A stretch of DNA of 64,000 nucleotides, taken from positions 55,026,467 to 55,090,466 of the forward strand of contig NC_087068.1 in NCBI RefSeq assembly GCF_963678635.1, given 5' to 3'. Positions 37,101 to 45,151 of the stretch are shown here, one piece after another (the stretch's first letter is position 1; every line of letters starts with the position of its first letter). Source of the DNA: Symsagittifera roscoffensis (lineage: Eukaryota; Xenacoelomorpha; Acoela; Convolutidae). The translations under genes were made by a program, and so were the position numbers. Below the pieces are notes generated by a model that searched no databases, was not told where the DNA came from, and saw nothing but the letters and a program-made list of their open reading frames with translations.

Positions 37101-39289
37101 AACAAAACTGCTCGTATCAGGGGGAGGCCCTGAATATTCCGACTGCCTTTTAAGGTTTATGGAGCAGTAGAAACAAAAAAAAATAAGTGTAATAAAACAA
37201 AATGAAAAAAAAAATTCTAAAATTTGAAATTTTTAAATGAAAATCATCACCCCACACGCCATATCAAGTACAAAAGAATAGATTTTGCTCCTTGCAATCA
37301 ATATGGCAACTAAGCTTCTTTCAACCAATTTGGAACGATTTCTAAGACGGGTTAACTATCTGCTTACGCGTTAATAGCGCAAAATATATCACGCGTTGAT
37401 TGTCCCAAACTGGCCATAATGGCAATCTTTAAACCCGCATAACTTTACAAAAAATGACCACAGGTGAAATATCTTTTCAAATTTGAGCTCAAGACAACGA
37501 TACCTTTCGAATGATAAAAATTCCGTCAAAGTTGGCTAGTTAAATCGAAATTTGTCTGAAGAAAAAAACCATCCCGAGCACAAATATTCCGTTACTTTTG
37601 TATCGAAGTCGGAACAATTATACTACATTCTTACTATTTTAGTATATAGCTCTTTCTGCTTGAAAATGATTATCTCAAAAGTTGATGGATCCTTTTTGGA
37701 ACTTTACTTGGTTGCGTTTGATAAAAAGGCAGTTTGGCGCATTCAAGAAAAATGAAATCAAATTGATTATAATGGATTTTCGTGGTCTAAAATGTTGTAA
37801 ATATAATTGTTTCCTTGTTACGTTCAGAAAACAAAATTGGACTGAAAATGCAATTAAATCCATTATAGTGGATGTTATAATAAGTAGGAAATCACATTAA
37901 AATGGATTTTTTCCACTTGATTTTCTGCATTTATAAAGTGAGTTATGCGGAAACTTTGCAAAGCGAGTGTACGGCCTTACATATTTCTATACCTAAACTC
38001 AAGTTGCAAAAAGATTCCGTTAAGCTCCCACCCCCTAACGTTTGTCCTTTGCTCCTCTTAAATCCCCCTAAGGTTTGCCCCTTTGGTCCCCTCCCCCACT
38101 GAAACCTCTCCCCCACCTGAACACCCCCCTCCTGAACAAACCCCCCACCTGAAAAACCCCCATCACCTGAACGCACCCCTTCATTGTCATTGTCCACGAA
38201 AAAAATCAATTATAATGGATGAAAAAAAGTTTTTGTTGCCTCAAAAAATAGTAATTTTATAATCCATTTTTAATTGATTATAATTAACTTGTTTTCACTT
38301 TTGTGGACACTGACGAATAAACTCAATTATAATCGATTTTTATTCATGGAACTCCAATGCGGGTAGTTTTTTTGTGTTCCAAATAGCCACAATAATGTGT
38401 AACAACTTGCCATCAAGTAAACACAAGCATACAAGCATACTACAGTTCGTCTACTTTCTCGGTCGATAGTTGTGATCGATAATTTCCGCTGAATGCGCGA
38501 AGAAAATAAAAACTGTCAAGTTAAGTCTTCAAAGAATTATTGAGTATGAAGAAAAAAATGTACACGGCTCTGAAAGTTTTACAACGGTTCTGAATGTAGA
38601 CCAATTTGAAGCTCATATTCAAAATGATAATACTAACGTATAACATGTAAAACTTAATTAGAGAGATTTAAATAATGAAGAGACTTTTTTCGATTGAAGT
38701 GTCGCCGATTCATCATCAAATGCTTTGTTGCGCCATATAAAAAAGAGAAGCTAGCCTTATCTTCTTTCCTTATAATGACCATCTGAGCATCTGTAAGCTT
38801 CTTGGAATGTGATTCAGTTTCGCTCTATTGAAAAATTGCTTGGTTCAATATTTGCTTTAAACAGGTGGTTGAAACTAACTCGTATGTATTTTTTTTCTGA
38901 ATGATCACATATTGATATGTACGATATCCAATGAGGAAATGAACAAAGTCACCTAAACCGTAATGGTAAAACTGGAAGGGCGTTTTGTGAAAAAAGTTGT
39001 TTCAGATTTCACAACCTAGAAAAAGAAGAAAACAAAGCCCTAGCCCAAGAAATTGCGGTGTTGAAAAAGGAAAACGAAAATCTAATCAGCAAGACGCTCA
39101 GCATGACCTTCGAAGTTGCCAATGACAAGATGAAAACATTAGTTTTTCACGGAAAAGAGCAGACGAATGAACTCATTCTGAAACTGTACTATGTTTTCAA
39201 GGAACAACTCGACAAAATAAGGCAGACAAGACCAGATACTATTAATTTGAAGTCAGAAATTTGGCTCGATATGAATCTGAAAGATCACG
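10075..39289 (+). CDS. Multi-exon acidic coiled-coil protein gene
   Basis: I do not recognise the family. Exons: 10075-10185, 10448-10591, 10734-10868, 11463-11573, 11891-12031, 14521-14655, 19566-19604, 19766-19978, 33587-33697, 33850-34071, 34163-34288, 34366-34605, 34889-35014, 36314-36840, 39006-39289. All junctions but the last two are phase 0; the 36840/39006 join is phase 2 and keeps the frame. The protein has an acidic, internally repeated N-terminus, a short globular-looking part (19766 exon), then long heptad-rich coiled coil. No signal peptide or membrane segment is seen, so it is probably intracellular and structural or scaffolding. The C-terminus is uncertain: read-through of the last exon stops at 39322-39324, or a 59-nt intron joins to 39349. 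An AATAAA lies at 39536. Exons in the 13.6 kb gap 19979-33586 may be missed. Confidence 0.85.
10448..10591 (+). CDS. Exon 2: acidic repeat unit 2
   Basis: TTTTTCAG acceptor, 48 codons (TEKEAVDADSTGEFETSEDE ... ESRTEE), donor GTTTGT. Phase 0 at both ends. Contains the full unit including QELEAS. Confidence 0.85.
10734..10868 (+). CDS. Exon 3: acidic repeat unit 3
   Basis: TTTTTGCAG acceptor, 45 codons (IEEKEDDVDSKGEFE ... ITLENKTKI), donor GTTAGT, phase 0 at both ends. The EELEKGNKEQ segment matches units 2 and 6. Confidence 0.85.
11089..11222 (+). pseudogene. Dead copy of the acidic repeat exon (unit 4)
   Basis: The sequence reads TEEEDVGVNSKRELETPETE and onward like its neighbours and is followed by GTTAGT. 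The base pair before it is GA instead of AG, so no acceptor exists at the usual place. The unit is 134 bases to that donor, which would break the frame. It should be skipped in splicing. Confidence 0.75.
11463..11573 (+). CDS. Exon 4: acidic repeat unit with GAA/GAT expansion
   Basis: Acceptor GGTAG, 37 codons, donor GTGAGA, phase 0. A run of GAAGATGAA repeats (11466-11505) codes for Glu/Asp only, so this copy seems to have expanded by slippage; its second half (EVEINFSKPALE) is shorter than in other units. Confidence 0.8.
11891..12031 (+). CDS. Exon 5: acidic repeat unit 6
   Basis: Acceptor ATTTTAG, 47 codons (TEEDADVDSKGEFETPEDE ... NITEE), donor GTTAGT, phase 0. It is the most complete unit and closest to unit 1 at its end (TITLxNITEE). 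Confidence 0.85.
12032..14520. other. Intron with G-rich repeat tract
   Basis: No exon seen. 12690-13570 holds a G-rich core flanked by TTATAATGGATT-type arms (separate entry). The remainder (12032-12689, 13571-14520) is plain AT-rich sequence. Confidence 0.6.
12690..13570. repeat. G-rich minisatellite-like tract with CCATTATAAT arms
   Basis: Between 12940 and 13310 the plus strand is a patchwork of GGGG blocks and GTAAACTGGG repeats (for example near 13091, 13262 and 13281). On both sides lie AT-rich arms built from ATTATAATCCATT and its complement. Several G4 runs close together could form quadruplexes. The layout resembles the repeats at 20580, 37745 and 43610, but their conserved shoulder is not present here. 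Confidence 0.6.
14521..14655 (+). CDS. Exon 6 of coiled-coil gene
   Basis: Acceptor CATTAG, 45 codons starting VKVFTEEKEV, donor GTCAGA, phase 0 at both ends. Heptad-like spacing of Leu and Val with dense Glu/Lys marks the beginning of coiled coil. Confidence 0.85.
17395..17605 (+). pseudogene. Ty3/Gypsy-type integrase fragment
   Basis: Bases 17467-17532 read FALVVIDRFSHWPLAM, the central strand and second strand of the integrase catalytic core. Upstream LDxxGPIGYYNE, one TAG and a one-base shift away, fits the region of the first catalytic Asp. Downstream, NQGVQ near 17571 resembles the DxGxQF stretch around the second Asp. Stops and frameshifts show it is dead. Confidence 0.72.
17749..18790 (+). 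pseudogene. GC-richer retroelement-like debris, unassigned
   Basis: After the integrase fragment comes a block of higher GC with several short charged reading frames (ATG 17749 MEGNAEEDKHG, ATG 17981 MSVSNASTSKDEVE, and a 137-codon frame from 18127, rich in Lys/Ser/Arg). None matches a family I know. Base composition differs from the surrounding intron, so it probably came with the retroelement. It ends with a perfect 10-bp hairpin (18764-18773 with 18778-18787, loop GGAC). Confidence 0.4.
19096..19503. mobile_element. hAT-type MITE with intact 8-bp target duplication
   Basis: Terminal inverted repeats CAGGGGCGGATCTAGG and its complement (ending CCTAAATCCGCCCCTG) bound a 408-bp element without coding capacity. 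The flanks are identical 8-mers ACCTGCAC at 19088-19095 and 19504-19511. CAGGGG ends plus an 8-bp duplication are the hAT superfamily hallmark. Long A and T runs inside could form an extended fold. Confidence 0.92.
19566..19604 (+). CDS. Small exon 7 of coiled-coil gene
   Basis: A pyrimidine-rich TTGCTTTACAG acceptor is followed by 13 codons (SEIYSGLIEELKM) and GTATTT. Phase 0 at both ends, so it fits the frame of its neighbours, but the shortness and mediocre donor leave doubt. Confidence 0.55.
19766..19978 (+). CDS. Exon 8 of coiled-coil gene, globular-looking segment
   Basis: Acceptor CTTCAG, 71 codons starting NLLLANSDGPESNEEM, donor GTACGT, phase 0. Unlike other exons it has Gly, Pro, Ile and Trp and no heptads (EVISITARGAGKLMQLIG, then DIHDLQKRRAGQTSMERW), so it may be a short folded domain between the acidic repeats and the coiled coil. 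Not recognised. Confidence 0.8.
20580..21370 (+). repeat. Dispersed G-rich-core repeat, copy B
   Basis: A G-rich plus-strand core (20690-20990, GGTGG and GGGG blocks) starts after a C-rich segment and is followed by a shoulder: AACGTTAGGGGGGAGAGG, GGTTAACG, then about 100 bases later GCAGAAAATTTAGC and TTTTGCACG. The same shoulder occurs near 44080-44240 and, reversed, near 37925-38045. AT-rich arms with TCCATTTTAGTCCA follow. Confidence 0.7.
22690..23549 (-). pseudogene. LINE reverse transcriptase fragment
   Basis: A 134-codon open stretch (23549-23145) carries RT fingers and the start of the palm; the frame then breaks and resumes with GVPQGS, the catalytic-site region and the YLGV motif. 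It would copy LINE RNA at the target nick. Stops and shifts preclude function. Confidence 0.88.
25073..25779 (-). pseudogene. LINE ORF1-like protein, frameshifted
   Basis: Two overlapping frames (25779-25501 and 25591-25073) join into one protein after a shift near 25550. The first part has a short coiled coil (LQQEIDELKLISGAQQWRI), the second starts SIIILNPPYD and continues like an RRM-type ORF1p with a basic stretch (KNRRALRKKVNPINRKFI). It lies just upstream of the LINE endonuclease/RT on the same strand, which supports ORF1 over a host gene. Confidence 0.68.
27171..27500. repeat. Duplicated 0.3 kb segment, copy 1
   Basis: This stretch (starting near TAGATGCGTTCTGATAGCAA) is repeated in the same orientation at about 30130-30450 with many substitutions. 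Shared landmarks are CTTGTTGGAGGCAA, TTTCCCATAGAACCT, TTTTTGTGACGC and TTTTTGCCAC. No coding capacity; probably a dispersed repeat. Confidence 0.7.
30130..30450. repeat. Duplicated 0.3 kb segment, copy 2
   Basis: Same-strand relative of 27171-27500, sharing the landmarks listed there, about 2.96 kb away. Confidence 0.7.
31755..32702. mobile_element. Non-autonomous inverted-repeat element, 0.95 kb
   Basis: Ends are inverted repeats of about 31 bases: CCGGGTTGACCAAAATGCTT at the left and its near-complement finishing GGTCAACCCGG at the right, one base different in the A run. Inside, AATTGTATGATAAGC-type motifs recur in both orientations, including a perfect 30-bp palindrome at 32444-32473. No transposase is present. 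Related motifs (AATGCTTATCATAC) occur near 28638, 46495 and 46660. The superfamily is unclear because no target duplication is obvious. Confidence 0.78.
33587..33697 (+). CDS. Exon 9 of coiled-coil gene
   Basis: TTTATTTCAG acceptor, 37 codons (LWGLINELYMEKMDLH ... KNQLKDLE), donor GTTAAG, phase 0. Heptad pattern IVLKDREIDNLKNQLKDLE starts the main coiled coil. Confidence 0.85.
33850..34071 (+). CDS. Exon 10 of coiled-coil gene
   Basis: Acceptor TTAATAG, 74 codons from ESSEKNEQTLKKSLEYK to TKELEQK, donor GTTGAT, phase 0. Continuous coiled coil, higher GC than flanking introns. Confidence 0.87.
34163..34288 (+). CDS. Exon 11 of coiled-coil gene
   Basis: Acceptor TTTTTAAG, 42 codons starting VDKDDDLKLKSAKDTHELEE, donor GTGAAT, phase 0. 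The preceding intron is only 91 bases. Confidence 0.86.
34366..34605 (+). CDS. Exon 12 of coiled-coil gene
   Basis: Acceptor TTCGTTAG, 80 codons starting INDLKTSLEEADKEFDQSEA and ending with a basic KKLKKRKKSEEQ, donor GTGAAA, phase 0. The intron before it is 77 bases. The basic cluster could be a nuclear-localisation-like patch. Confidence 0.86.
34889..35014 (+). CDS. Exon 13 of coiled-coil gene, Ser/Asn-rich linker
   Basis: Acceptor TTTTGCAG, 42 codons (TISESEEFLSTITNKT then SSSDSANSILPASNSG), donor GTAAGT, phase 0. It lacks heptads and breaks the coiled coil. Confidence 0.8.
35160..35876. mobile_element. Degenerate hAT-type MITE split by a nested element
   Basis: The ends (GATAGCGGATATAGA and TCTAAATCCGTAACTG) and inner landmarks (GGTCAGGGGGTC, AAAATGTTAGGGTCAATCGACC) match the MITE at 19096. 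A second element sits at 35461-35809. An 18-base G run (35438-35455) borders the insertion. Confidence 0.65.
35461..35809. mobile_element. Nested 349-bp MITE with 30-bp TIRs and TTA duplication
   Basis: Left end GACAGTGCCGAAGTTAGAGA and the reverse complement of the right end (35780-35809) agree at 29 of 30 positions. TTA flanks both sides (35458-35460, 35810-35812), as in PIF/Harbinger-type insertions, though 3-bp duplications also occur in other groups. Inside, an 84-base unit is tandemly doubled (35562-35645 and 35646-35727). Confidence 0.85.
36314..36840 (+). CDS. Exon 14, long coiled-coil exon
   Basis: TGTGTTTCAG acceptor, 175 codons plus two bases, donor GTAATT. Starts SEITKLEEQKSQLQTDF; uninterrupted heptads to the end (DLERKL). 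The final AG combines with A from 39006 to give Arg, so the phase-2 junction is consistent. Confidence 0.9.
37107..37618 (+). repeat. Hairpin-headed 0.5 kb repeat, copy 1
   Basis: Starts ACTGCTCGTATCAGGG and ends AAGTCGGAACAAT. Landmarks: ACACGCCATATCAAGTAC, CAACCAATTTGGAACGATTT, TACGCGTTAATAGCGC, ATGACCACAGGTGAAATATC. Copies with the same order occur at 41490-41815 (headless), 50714-51227 (reversed), 60807-61333 and 61941-62474. The first 62 bases can fold into an outer stem ACTGCTC/GAGCAGT enclosing two hairpins. No poly-A tail, no coding capacity. Confidence 0.85.
37745..38350 (-). repeat. Dispersed G-rich-core repeat, copy C (reversed)
   Basis: Reverse of copies B and D: TTTTCTGCATTTATAAAGTG, GTTAAGCTCCCACCCCCTAACG, then C-rich blocks to 38180, bracketed by ATTATAATGGATTTTC and CAATTATAATGGATG. 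Confidence 0.72.
39006..39289 (+). CDS. Exon 15, likely near the C-terminus of coiled-coil gene
   Basis: GTTTCAG acceptor; first base completes an Arg codon, then FHNLEKEENKALAQEIAVLK. After about 40 coiled-coil residues a less regular part follows (HGKEQTNELILKLYYVFKEQ ... WLDMNLKDH). Donor GTAGAC at 39290 is weak. If unspliced, the frame adds about 11 codons and stops at 39322-39324. If spliced over a 59-base intron to the good acceptor TTTATTTCAG (39341-39348), a further short exon reading toward a G15 run (39430-39444) results. Confidence 0.8.
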
Positions 39290-39780
39290 GTAGACTATTT
39301 TACTTATTTAGATACAATCGATAGACTGAATATAGTTTTTTATTTCAGATACACTAGTAAAAAGTTTTGTACCCTTTTTTGATTTCAGTTGCGTGCCGAG
39401 AGCCGAGGAGGACGGAAATGAGATGGGGAGGGGGGGGGGGGGGGTGGTATTGGGGTGGATGTAGTTTTAAAAAATTTGCTCAGTGATTTTTGACGCACAA
39501 ACTTTTTTGTCTCATCGAAGCTTTAGCACTAAAACAATAAAACCAAATTGAAATCAAGTCGCGCAACATCTTTGCAAACAGTTTGAGCAAGAAAAAGTCA
39601 CTTATTGTTCAGAAGTGTTTTTCAACAATATATTAGAGCCTTTAAAACTAAACAAACCGTTTCAAAAAAAATTGACCACTTTCGATTGCAGTCAGTTTAA
39701 CAGTTATTAGGTTACTCGAAGACTGCATTCACAAAAAGATTGTTATGAAGAGAAAACTTGACTGGAGATTAAAAAGTAAC

Positions 39781-40170
39781 CAGGGGCGGAGGGGGAGGGC
39801 GATGGCACCCTCCCCCCTCAGGGATTCGACCCCTGCTGACCCAAAGGGTCCTCCCTTGTACTATTTTGAGATATCCATTTTTGGCGACGGACCCCAAAAA
39901 TTTTCTGAAGGTACCTTAATACTAAATTTGAGGGGGAGCACGCGCCGATAAAACTCGATTTTTCGGTTAAATTTTTTCTTAAGTGCCTAAAAACACCCCT
40001 TTTGGCCTGTTTTTTTCTTCAAAATTTTGCCTCCGGTGCAAAAAAACGGCCAAAACAGGGCCTTTTTAGTGCTTTGGGAGAGCTTGAAAAATCAACTTGG
40101 TCGACCTAACAAAAAGGTCAATAAAATTTTGGAATTTTTATGAATAGCGCCCCCTCTCGAGAAAATTCTG
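39781..40170 (-). mobile_element. Degenerate hAT-type MITE, reversed
   Basis: Begins CAGGGGCGGAGGGGGAGG, with CCCTCAGGGATTCGACCCCTG, CCCAAAGGGTCCTCCC and GGTCGACCTAACAAAAAGGTC: reverse of landmarks in 19096-19503. The right end (CTCTCGAGAAAATTC) is eroded. Confidence 0.75.
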
Positions 40171-40532
40171 TGTTTTTACATGGCTTACAGCAGTTTAAGC
40201 CTTCCAATTTTTCCAATTTCATATATGGGAGTTGTGAAAACAGTATCAGCTTGCAAACTGTTTTTCGATTTGTTGAGCTACTAAAAAAAGTTCAAATCTT
40301 TTTACATGTATTTTAATACAAAAATGTATGATTCTATTTGAAGAACCGACAATAAAAATTACGAATGATTACACAAAAGTCCTACGAAGACATTCACATG
40401 AATTAGTTTTTAAAATACAACACGTACACAACTTGAAAAATTAATATTTCATTTATCTGCAAATACGAGAGCATATGCATTGCTTACAGGTTTTCGTTAA
40501 ATTGTTCACGTTTTTTCACACATGATTTTTCT

Positions 40533-40620
40533 AGTGTTATGCAGCTTTTATGATTGATTATTCACTTGTTTTTTAACTGTGTCTTAGAAGAATAATCTTT
40601 GATAAAAGCTGCATAACACT
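40533..40620. repeat. Perfect 19-bp hairpin
   Basis: AGTGTTATGCAGCTTTTAT at 40533-40551 is exactly complementary to 40602-40620, with 50 bases between. It lies just left of the MITE at 40644 and may be the remnant of another fold-back element. Confidence 0.8.
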
Positions 40621-40643
40621 GCACTGCATTTTCATTGGTAACT

Positions 40644-41078
40644 TCCCAAATGGCATAATTCCCAAATGGCATAAAAATGGAAACTTTTCCCAAATGGCAT
40701 AAATTTCAAGTTTTCATTGTAATTTAAACGTTTTCTATCAATTTCTAACTCTAACATTTTGTCAGGAACGAAAGCATGTGAACAAGATTTGGAATTAATT
40801 GCTTCCAAACAAATTTAAGCCACAGGTTTGCCGAAAAAATTTGACCACAAGAAGCTTATTAATAACCGCAAGCTTATGCTTCTTGCTTTTGATAAAAAGT
40901 TCTACAAGTTTTTCACGATAAAATGTCAATCAACATTTGAATTGACAATTTGACTATTTTTCTCACATTGTTCACGAAAAATCTGTTCTCGATTTTTCCA
41001 AAGCAACTGTTGCATGAAATTTATGCCATTTGGGAAATATTTCATTTTTATGCCATTTGGGAATTATGCCATTTGAGA
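40644..41078. mobile_element. MITE with tandem TCCCAAATGGCATAA in its ends
   Basis: The left 36 bases (two copies of TCCCAAATGGCATAA plus AAATG) match the complement of the right 36 (41043-41078) with one mismatch. A third motif copy lies at 40689. The interior is AT-rich and non-coding. A fragment of the interior recurs near 51320-51450. Confidence 0.8.
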
Positions 41079-41489
41079 CGTAATCATTTTCATTTATTAT
41101 GAAACAAAAATTTTAAAAACAAGTGAACAATCGACCATTAGAGATGCATAGCACAAGAAAACATGTTAAAAAGTGAACAATCTTATGAAAATACATGAAC
41201 AATGCATAACGTCATTTTAAAGAATGAACAAAGTACTAGTTTGTTGAAATCTTTCAATCGAAAACTCTAAGTGTTTATTCGTTGCTCCGATGGTTTTTTT
41301 CACAAGACTTAATTTTTTAAGACACTCGAAAACTCTAGAAACCGTGTATATTCACGGAGTTACAATCGAATAAAAAACTAGACTTTTCAATTTTATACTT
41401 GCGAACTGAGGTTGCTCATGTCTTGCTGCAATTGTCTTTTTGTCGAGATTTTGCTGAAAACATGAAAATTATGAAAAATATGGGAAAAT

Positions 41490-41815
41490 CAATTATGGCA
41501 AATAAACTTACTTCAACCAATTTGGAAAGATTTTTAAGCAGATTAAATCTCCGCTTACACGTTAATAGCGCGAAATATATCTCTCGTATATTCTTCCAAA
41601 TTGGCCAAAATGGCATATTTTAACCCATGTAATTTTACGAAAAATGATCACAGGTACAATATTTTTTCAAATTCAAACTCAGGACAAAAATACTTTTCGT
41701 TTTTTGCAGAAAGACAAGAGCTAGTTAAAAATTCGAAATTTGCCCGAAGAAAAAAACCCAACCGGAGAACAAATTTTCCGTTGCTTTCGTTAAGAAGTTT
41801 CGTTCGGAACAAAAA
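41490..41815 (+). repeat. Hairpin-headed repeat, copy 2, diverged and headless
   Basis: Shares CAACCAATTTGGAAAGATTT, ACGTTAATAGCGCGAAATATATC, CCAAATTGGCCAAAATGGC and AAAATGATCACAGGT with copy 1 but lacks the 62-base head. Confidence 0.72.
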
Positions 41816-43609
41816 TTGCTCTAAGCAATTATCTAAATATATACACAAAAATCATTGTTCACTATAATGGGAAACCAAGTCGTATCATTCGCAAAAATTT
41901 TAGTTTAATGACTTTCTATATCTCGTTTGTCGTTTCTTAGACTCTGGAATTATCCGTATAAGAATACACGCAAATTATTGCTACTTTGACAGTATGTTTG
42001 GTTTTAGCTTGTCATATTCGTGTGTTTGTTCAATAGTTTTTCAGGCGATCCGAACTGTTAAAATTGTGCGTTGAAACAAAAAACTTCAAGGGATTTTGAG
42101 TAGCTTCAAGGAATGTTCAAGAGAAAGGGTGGTAAAACCTAGGGCCACGATTTTCAGCAAAACAAAATTATCTGAATTTCAAACAGTCCAAAAAAAATTC
42201 AGAACAATATTGAAAAATGCTAGAAGAATTGGCAAAAATGAACAAATATAGCTGGTTGCCCTGCATATATCACAGAATAGTTCGACCACACGCAAAAAAA
42301 CTCCTCATTATATTTTTTTTCGATTAAGGGCATTTTTGTATTTGGTGTGATGAGAAAGTTAGACTGATGATTGAAAATTTAAAAAATCAGGCTGAATCGA
42401 CAACAGTTATAATCAAGCGCTTCTATTGCCAAGGTATTGCTAAGACAAGCTTCAACAATTAGTTTTCTTGGATGGAATATAAAACCTTTTTTAAGGCCTG
42501 CTCGTTTGCTTTATCCACTCGAAACTAGACAAAAACTCAGTAATGTTAAGCTGCTACGGAAAAAAAATAAAACAGAATAAAAAACACACCCGAAAAAAGT
42601 GTTTCGCCATTCTCAATGACAGGAACAAAAATTATTATATGATCTTAACAAACTTCTTGCATATCTTCTGAAAAAAGTTATGATGTCTTTCTAAATTGAA
42701 TTGAAACCTTTAACAGGTTTCAAGCAATGTTTTTTATATAGCTGATCTATCGCAAAACTATCAAAAATTCATCAATTGACAAAAATTAAATTCAATCCGA
42801 AAAAATAAAATTCGACTTTGTGATAAAATTGTTGAGTATTCAATTTTAGAACTTTCATTGAGCATTAACCTTTTTTTCAAATTTTGCTTAATGCCCGCTT
42901 AATGTTACGAACTCACTAAAAATTGCCCATGAAAAAAAATCATCAATCTGCCAAGGATTTTGTGATATTTGTGAGTCCTCAGTTTTCAAGAGCCTTAAGA
43001 TTCGAATGTAGATAGGAATTAATGGTAAAGCTTTGTATTACATTCAATTTTACCAGGCGAGGAAGATCAGGGTTTTTTCTACAAATCGTTCTGAAAAAAC
43101 TGCCAAAAAGGTAATTTCAGAGCAGTTTTTAATACTGTTTCATCAACACGGCGGCTACCAATTTCAATTCCAGAGAGGCGCCCTGCAAAAAAGCCGATAT
43201 ATCAAAAAGTTGATTGGGCTGGTTGACCGAAAATTAATGTCGTAAAATAGCACCATTGGAGTTTTTTTTTGGATGATTAAGTGGCTTTAAGGTTGCTCCT
43301 CCCCCAGTTGATAACATTGCAAAAAATACAGAAGTCTCACACAATTTCCTCATAAAAATTGACAGTTCAATCGAACAGTTTTTTCTCTCTGGCAATGTCT
43401 TTGAAATAATCGCAAAAACTAAATTTGAAATAATAGCGTAAATTAACAGGGGCAGTTTGAAGCTTAATTGGTGTTTTTATGGGCCTCAAAAACCCATATT
43501 TTGCCACAACAGTTCTGAAAAAAAACAATTTTTGAAAGTTACTTTCAGTGTTTAAAGTGAAAAAAAAAAACAGTTTAAAAGCAATTAAAATTTTATTTCA
43601 TTGTTAATC
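41816..43609. other. AT-rich intergenic DNA
   Basis: Nothing recognisable; no exon with supported splice sites and no clear repeat ends. Confidence 0.5.
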
Positions 43610-44420
43610 TGTAATCAAACATTAAAATCCGTTGCAAATCACATATAATCAATTATTTTTGTTTTATTTAGAAAAAGACAATTAGACTCCATTGTAGTAG
43701 ATTTTTTACCACTTTATTGTGTTTTCTACCTTTTAAGTAAGTTTGGTAACTTCTGTTCACTTTTAAATTTTTTCTGTGCAACTTTATTTTGTTAAACAAC
43801 TGATTTTTTTAAACTAATTTTCTCAATCTCTCATTTTTTTTCAACAATTTTGTAGAATTTTTTAGAATAAGAGGAGGAGTCAAACTTGCATGTTGTTTGT
43901 GTTGCAAGAAATTGTGAACCGCAATCATGCGCCCACGCATCTGAATCATGTGCCCCCGACCTGAAACAATCCTCTCCACAACTGAACCAAACACTTTTTG
44001 GTTTAGGTGGGGGAGGGGGTGGTGGGGGTTTCAAGGGGTTGGTGCGGGTGTAAGGGAGGGTTTTGGGGGTTGTAAGGGGGTAAAAGGTCTGGCAAATCTA
44101 AAGGAGAGGGACCTTAACGCAACAATTTTGCAATTTGAGAAAGTTTAGCTTTATAAATCGACTAGGCAGTACGATCCTTTTTGGCATTAATTAATTGATA
44201 AATGCAGAAAATTTAGCTCAATTTTGCACGCCGCCATGGAAAAATAAAATGAAAAAGAATCACTTTAATTGATTTTACATGGACTACAATAAGTTTTTTT
44301 TTGATAAAATACTGGACTACAGTTGATTTTTTATTCCATTTTGTTATCTGAGTGCAATATGGGAATCAATTGTATTGATATTAATTTAGACCAGATAAAT
44401 CTATTATAATGGAGGCATTT
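43610..44420 (+). repeat. Dispersed G-rich-core repeat, copy D
   Basis: G-rich core 44005-44080 (GGGGGAGGGGGTGGTGGGGG) with shoulder GGAGAGGGACCTTAACG and AATGCAGAAAATTTAGC, TTTTGCACG as in copy B, inside ATAATCAATTATT / CTATTATAATGGAGG arms. Confidence 0.7.
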
Positions 44421-44995
44421 TTATTTTTTTTCAGGTGCGTGTTTTTTGTTAATTAGTGTTTTTTAAATTTAGTGGATGTCTTCAAAAAGTAAAGGGGACA
44501 CTTTGGGTGGCCAGGGGGTCCTATCCTTGATCAAAGAAGGCGTTCCTGATTTTGGACGTTGCAACGAAACTTCATTTTTCTGACTTTCTCCTCAGAGTAA
44601 CGCAAGTTTATGTTCAAAATTTTGTGACATATCCCGCAATTTTTGCTCCTTAGCCTGGTCACGGCTGAGCCTGGAATTTATATCGTAAGCGAGCAGTAAT
44701 TTAGTTTGAAACGAGTTGCAGTCTCAACCTGTGCATAAATTCTTCCACTGAAGTTGTCTTTTTGAAGAAAAAAAAACATTTTTACAGATTGATTTTTTTC
44801 AAATTATGAATCATACTCTCTTTATCTACAACCAAATACAAGTGACATAAATTAAAACATTTTAAGCATGCTAGAAACAAGTCTGCGTATAACATTACAA
44901 ATACTCCAGTAGTGCAGCTGCGAACAACATTGATTAGTCATAGTTTACTATTTTTTTCTTCAGGTGTGATGATTGATTTTTTGATGACTTTCCGA

Positions 44996-45151
44996 TCACG
45001 CTGACTCTTCCCCGCTGAGTAGCTCGCCCAGGAGTTGTTTAATGAATCCGGCCAGTTCGTCCTTGTCTATCGCACCCGACCCGTCACTGTCGTATGCCTG
45101 GAAAATGTTGTTGTACAACTCATCCGGAATTTGCAAGTCACCTTCGTCACA
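44996..45151 (-). CDS. EF-hand gene, terminal exon with second loop
   Basis: Acceptor TTTGTTTAG, starts CDEGDLQIPDELYNNIFQAY, canonical 12-residue loop, exiting helix ELAGFIKQLLGELL, stop TGA at 44998-44996. Confidence 0.9.
   Translation of the reverse strand, partial: CDEGDLQIPDELYNNIFQAYDSDGSGAIDKDELAGFIKQLLGELLSGEESA

Larger units (their letters stand above)
36841..39005. other. Intron with two dispersed repeats
   Basis: Holds the hairpin-headed repeat (37107-37618) and a reversed G-rich-core repeat (37745-38350). 38360-39005 shows nothing recognisable. Confidence 0.6.
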
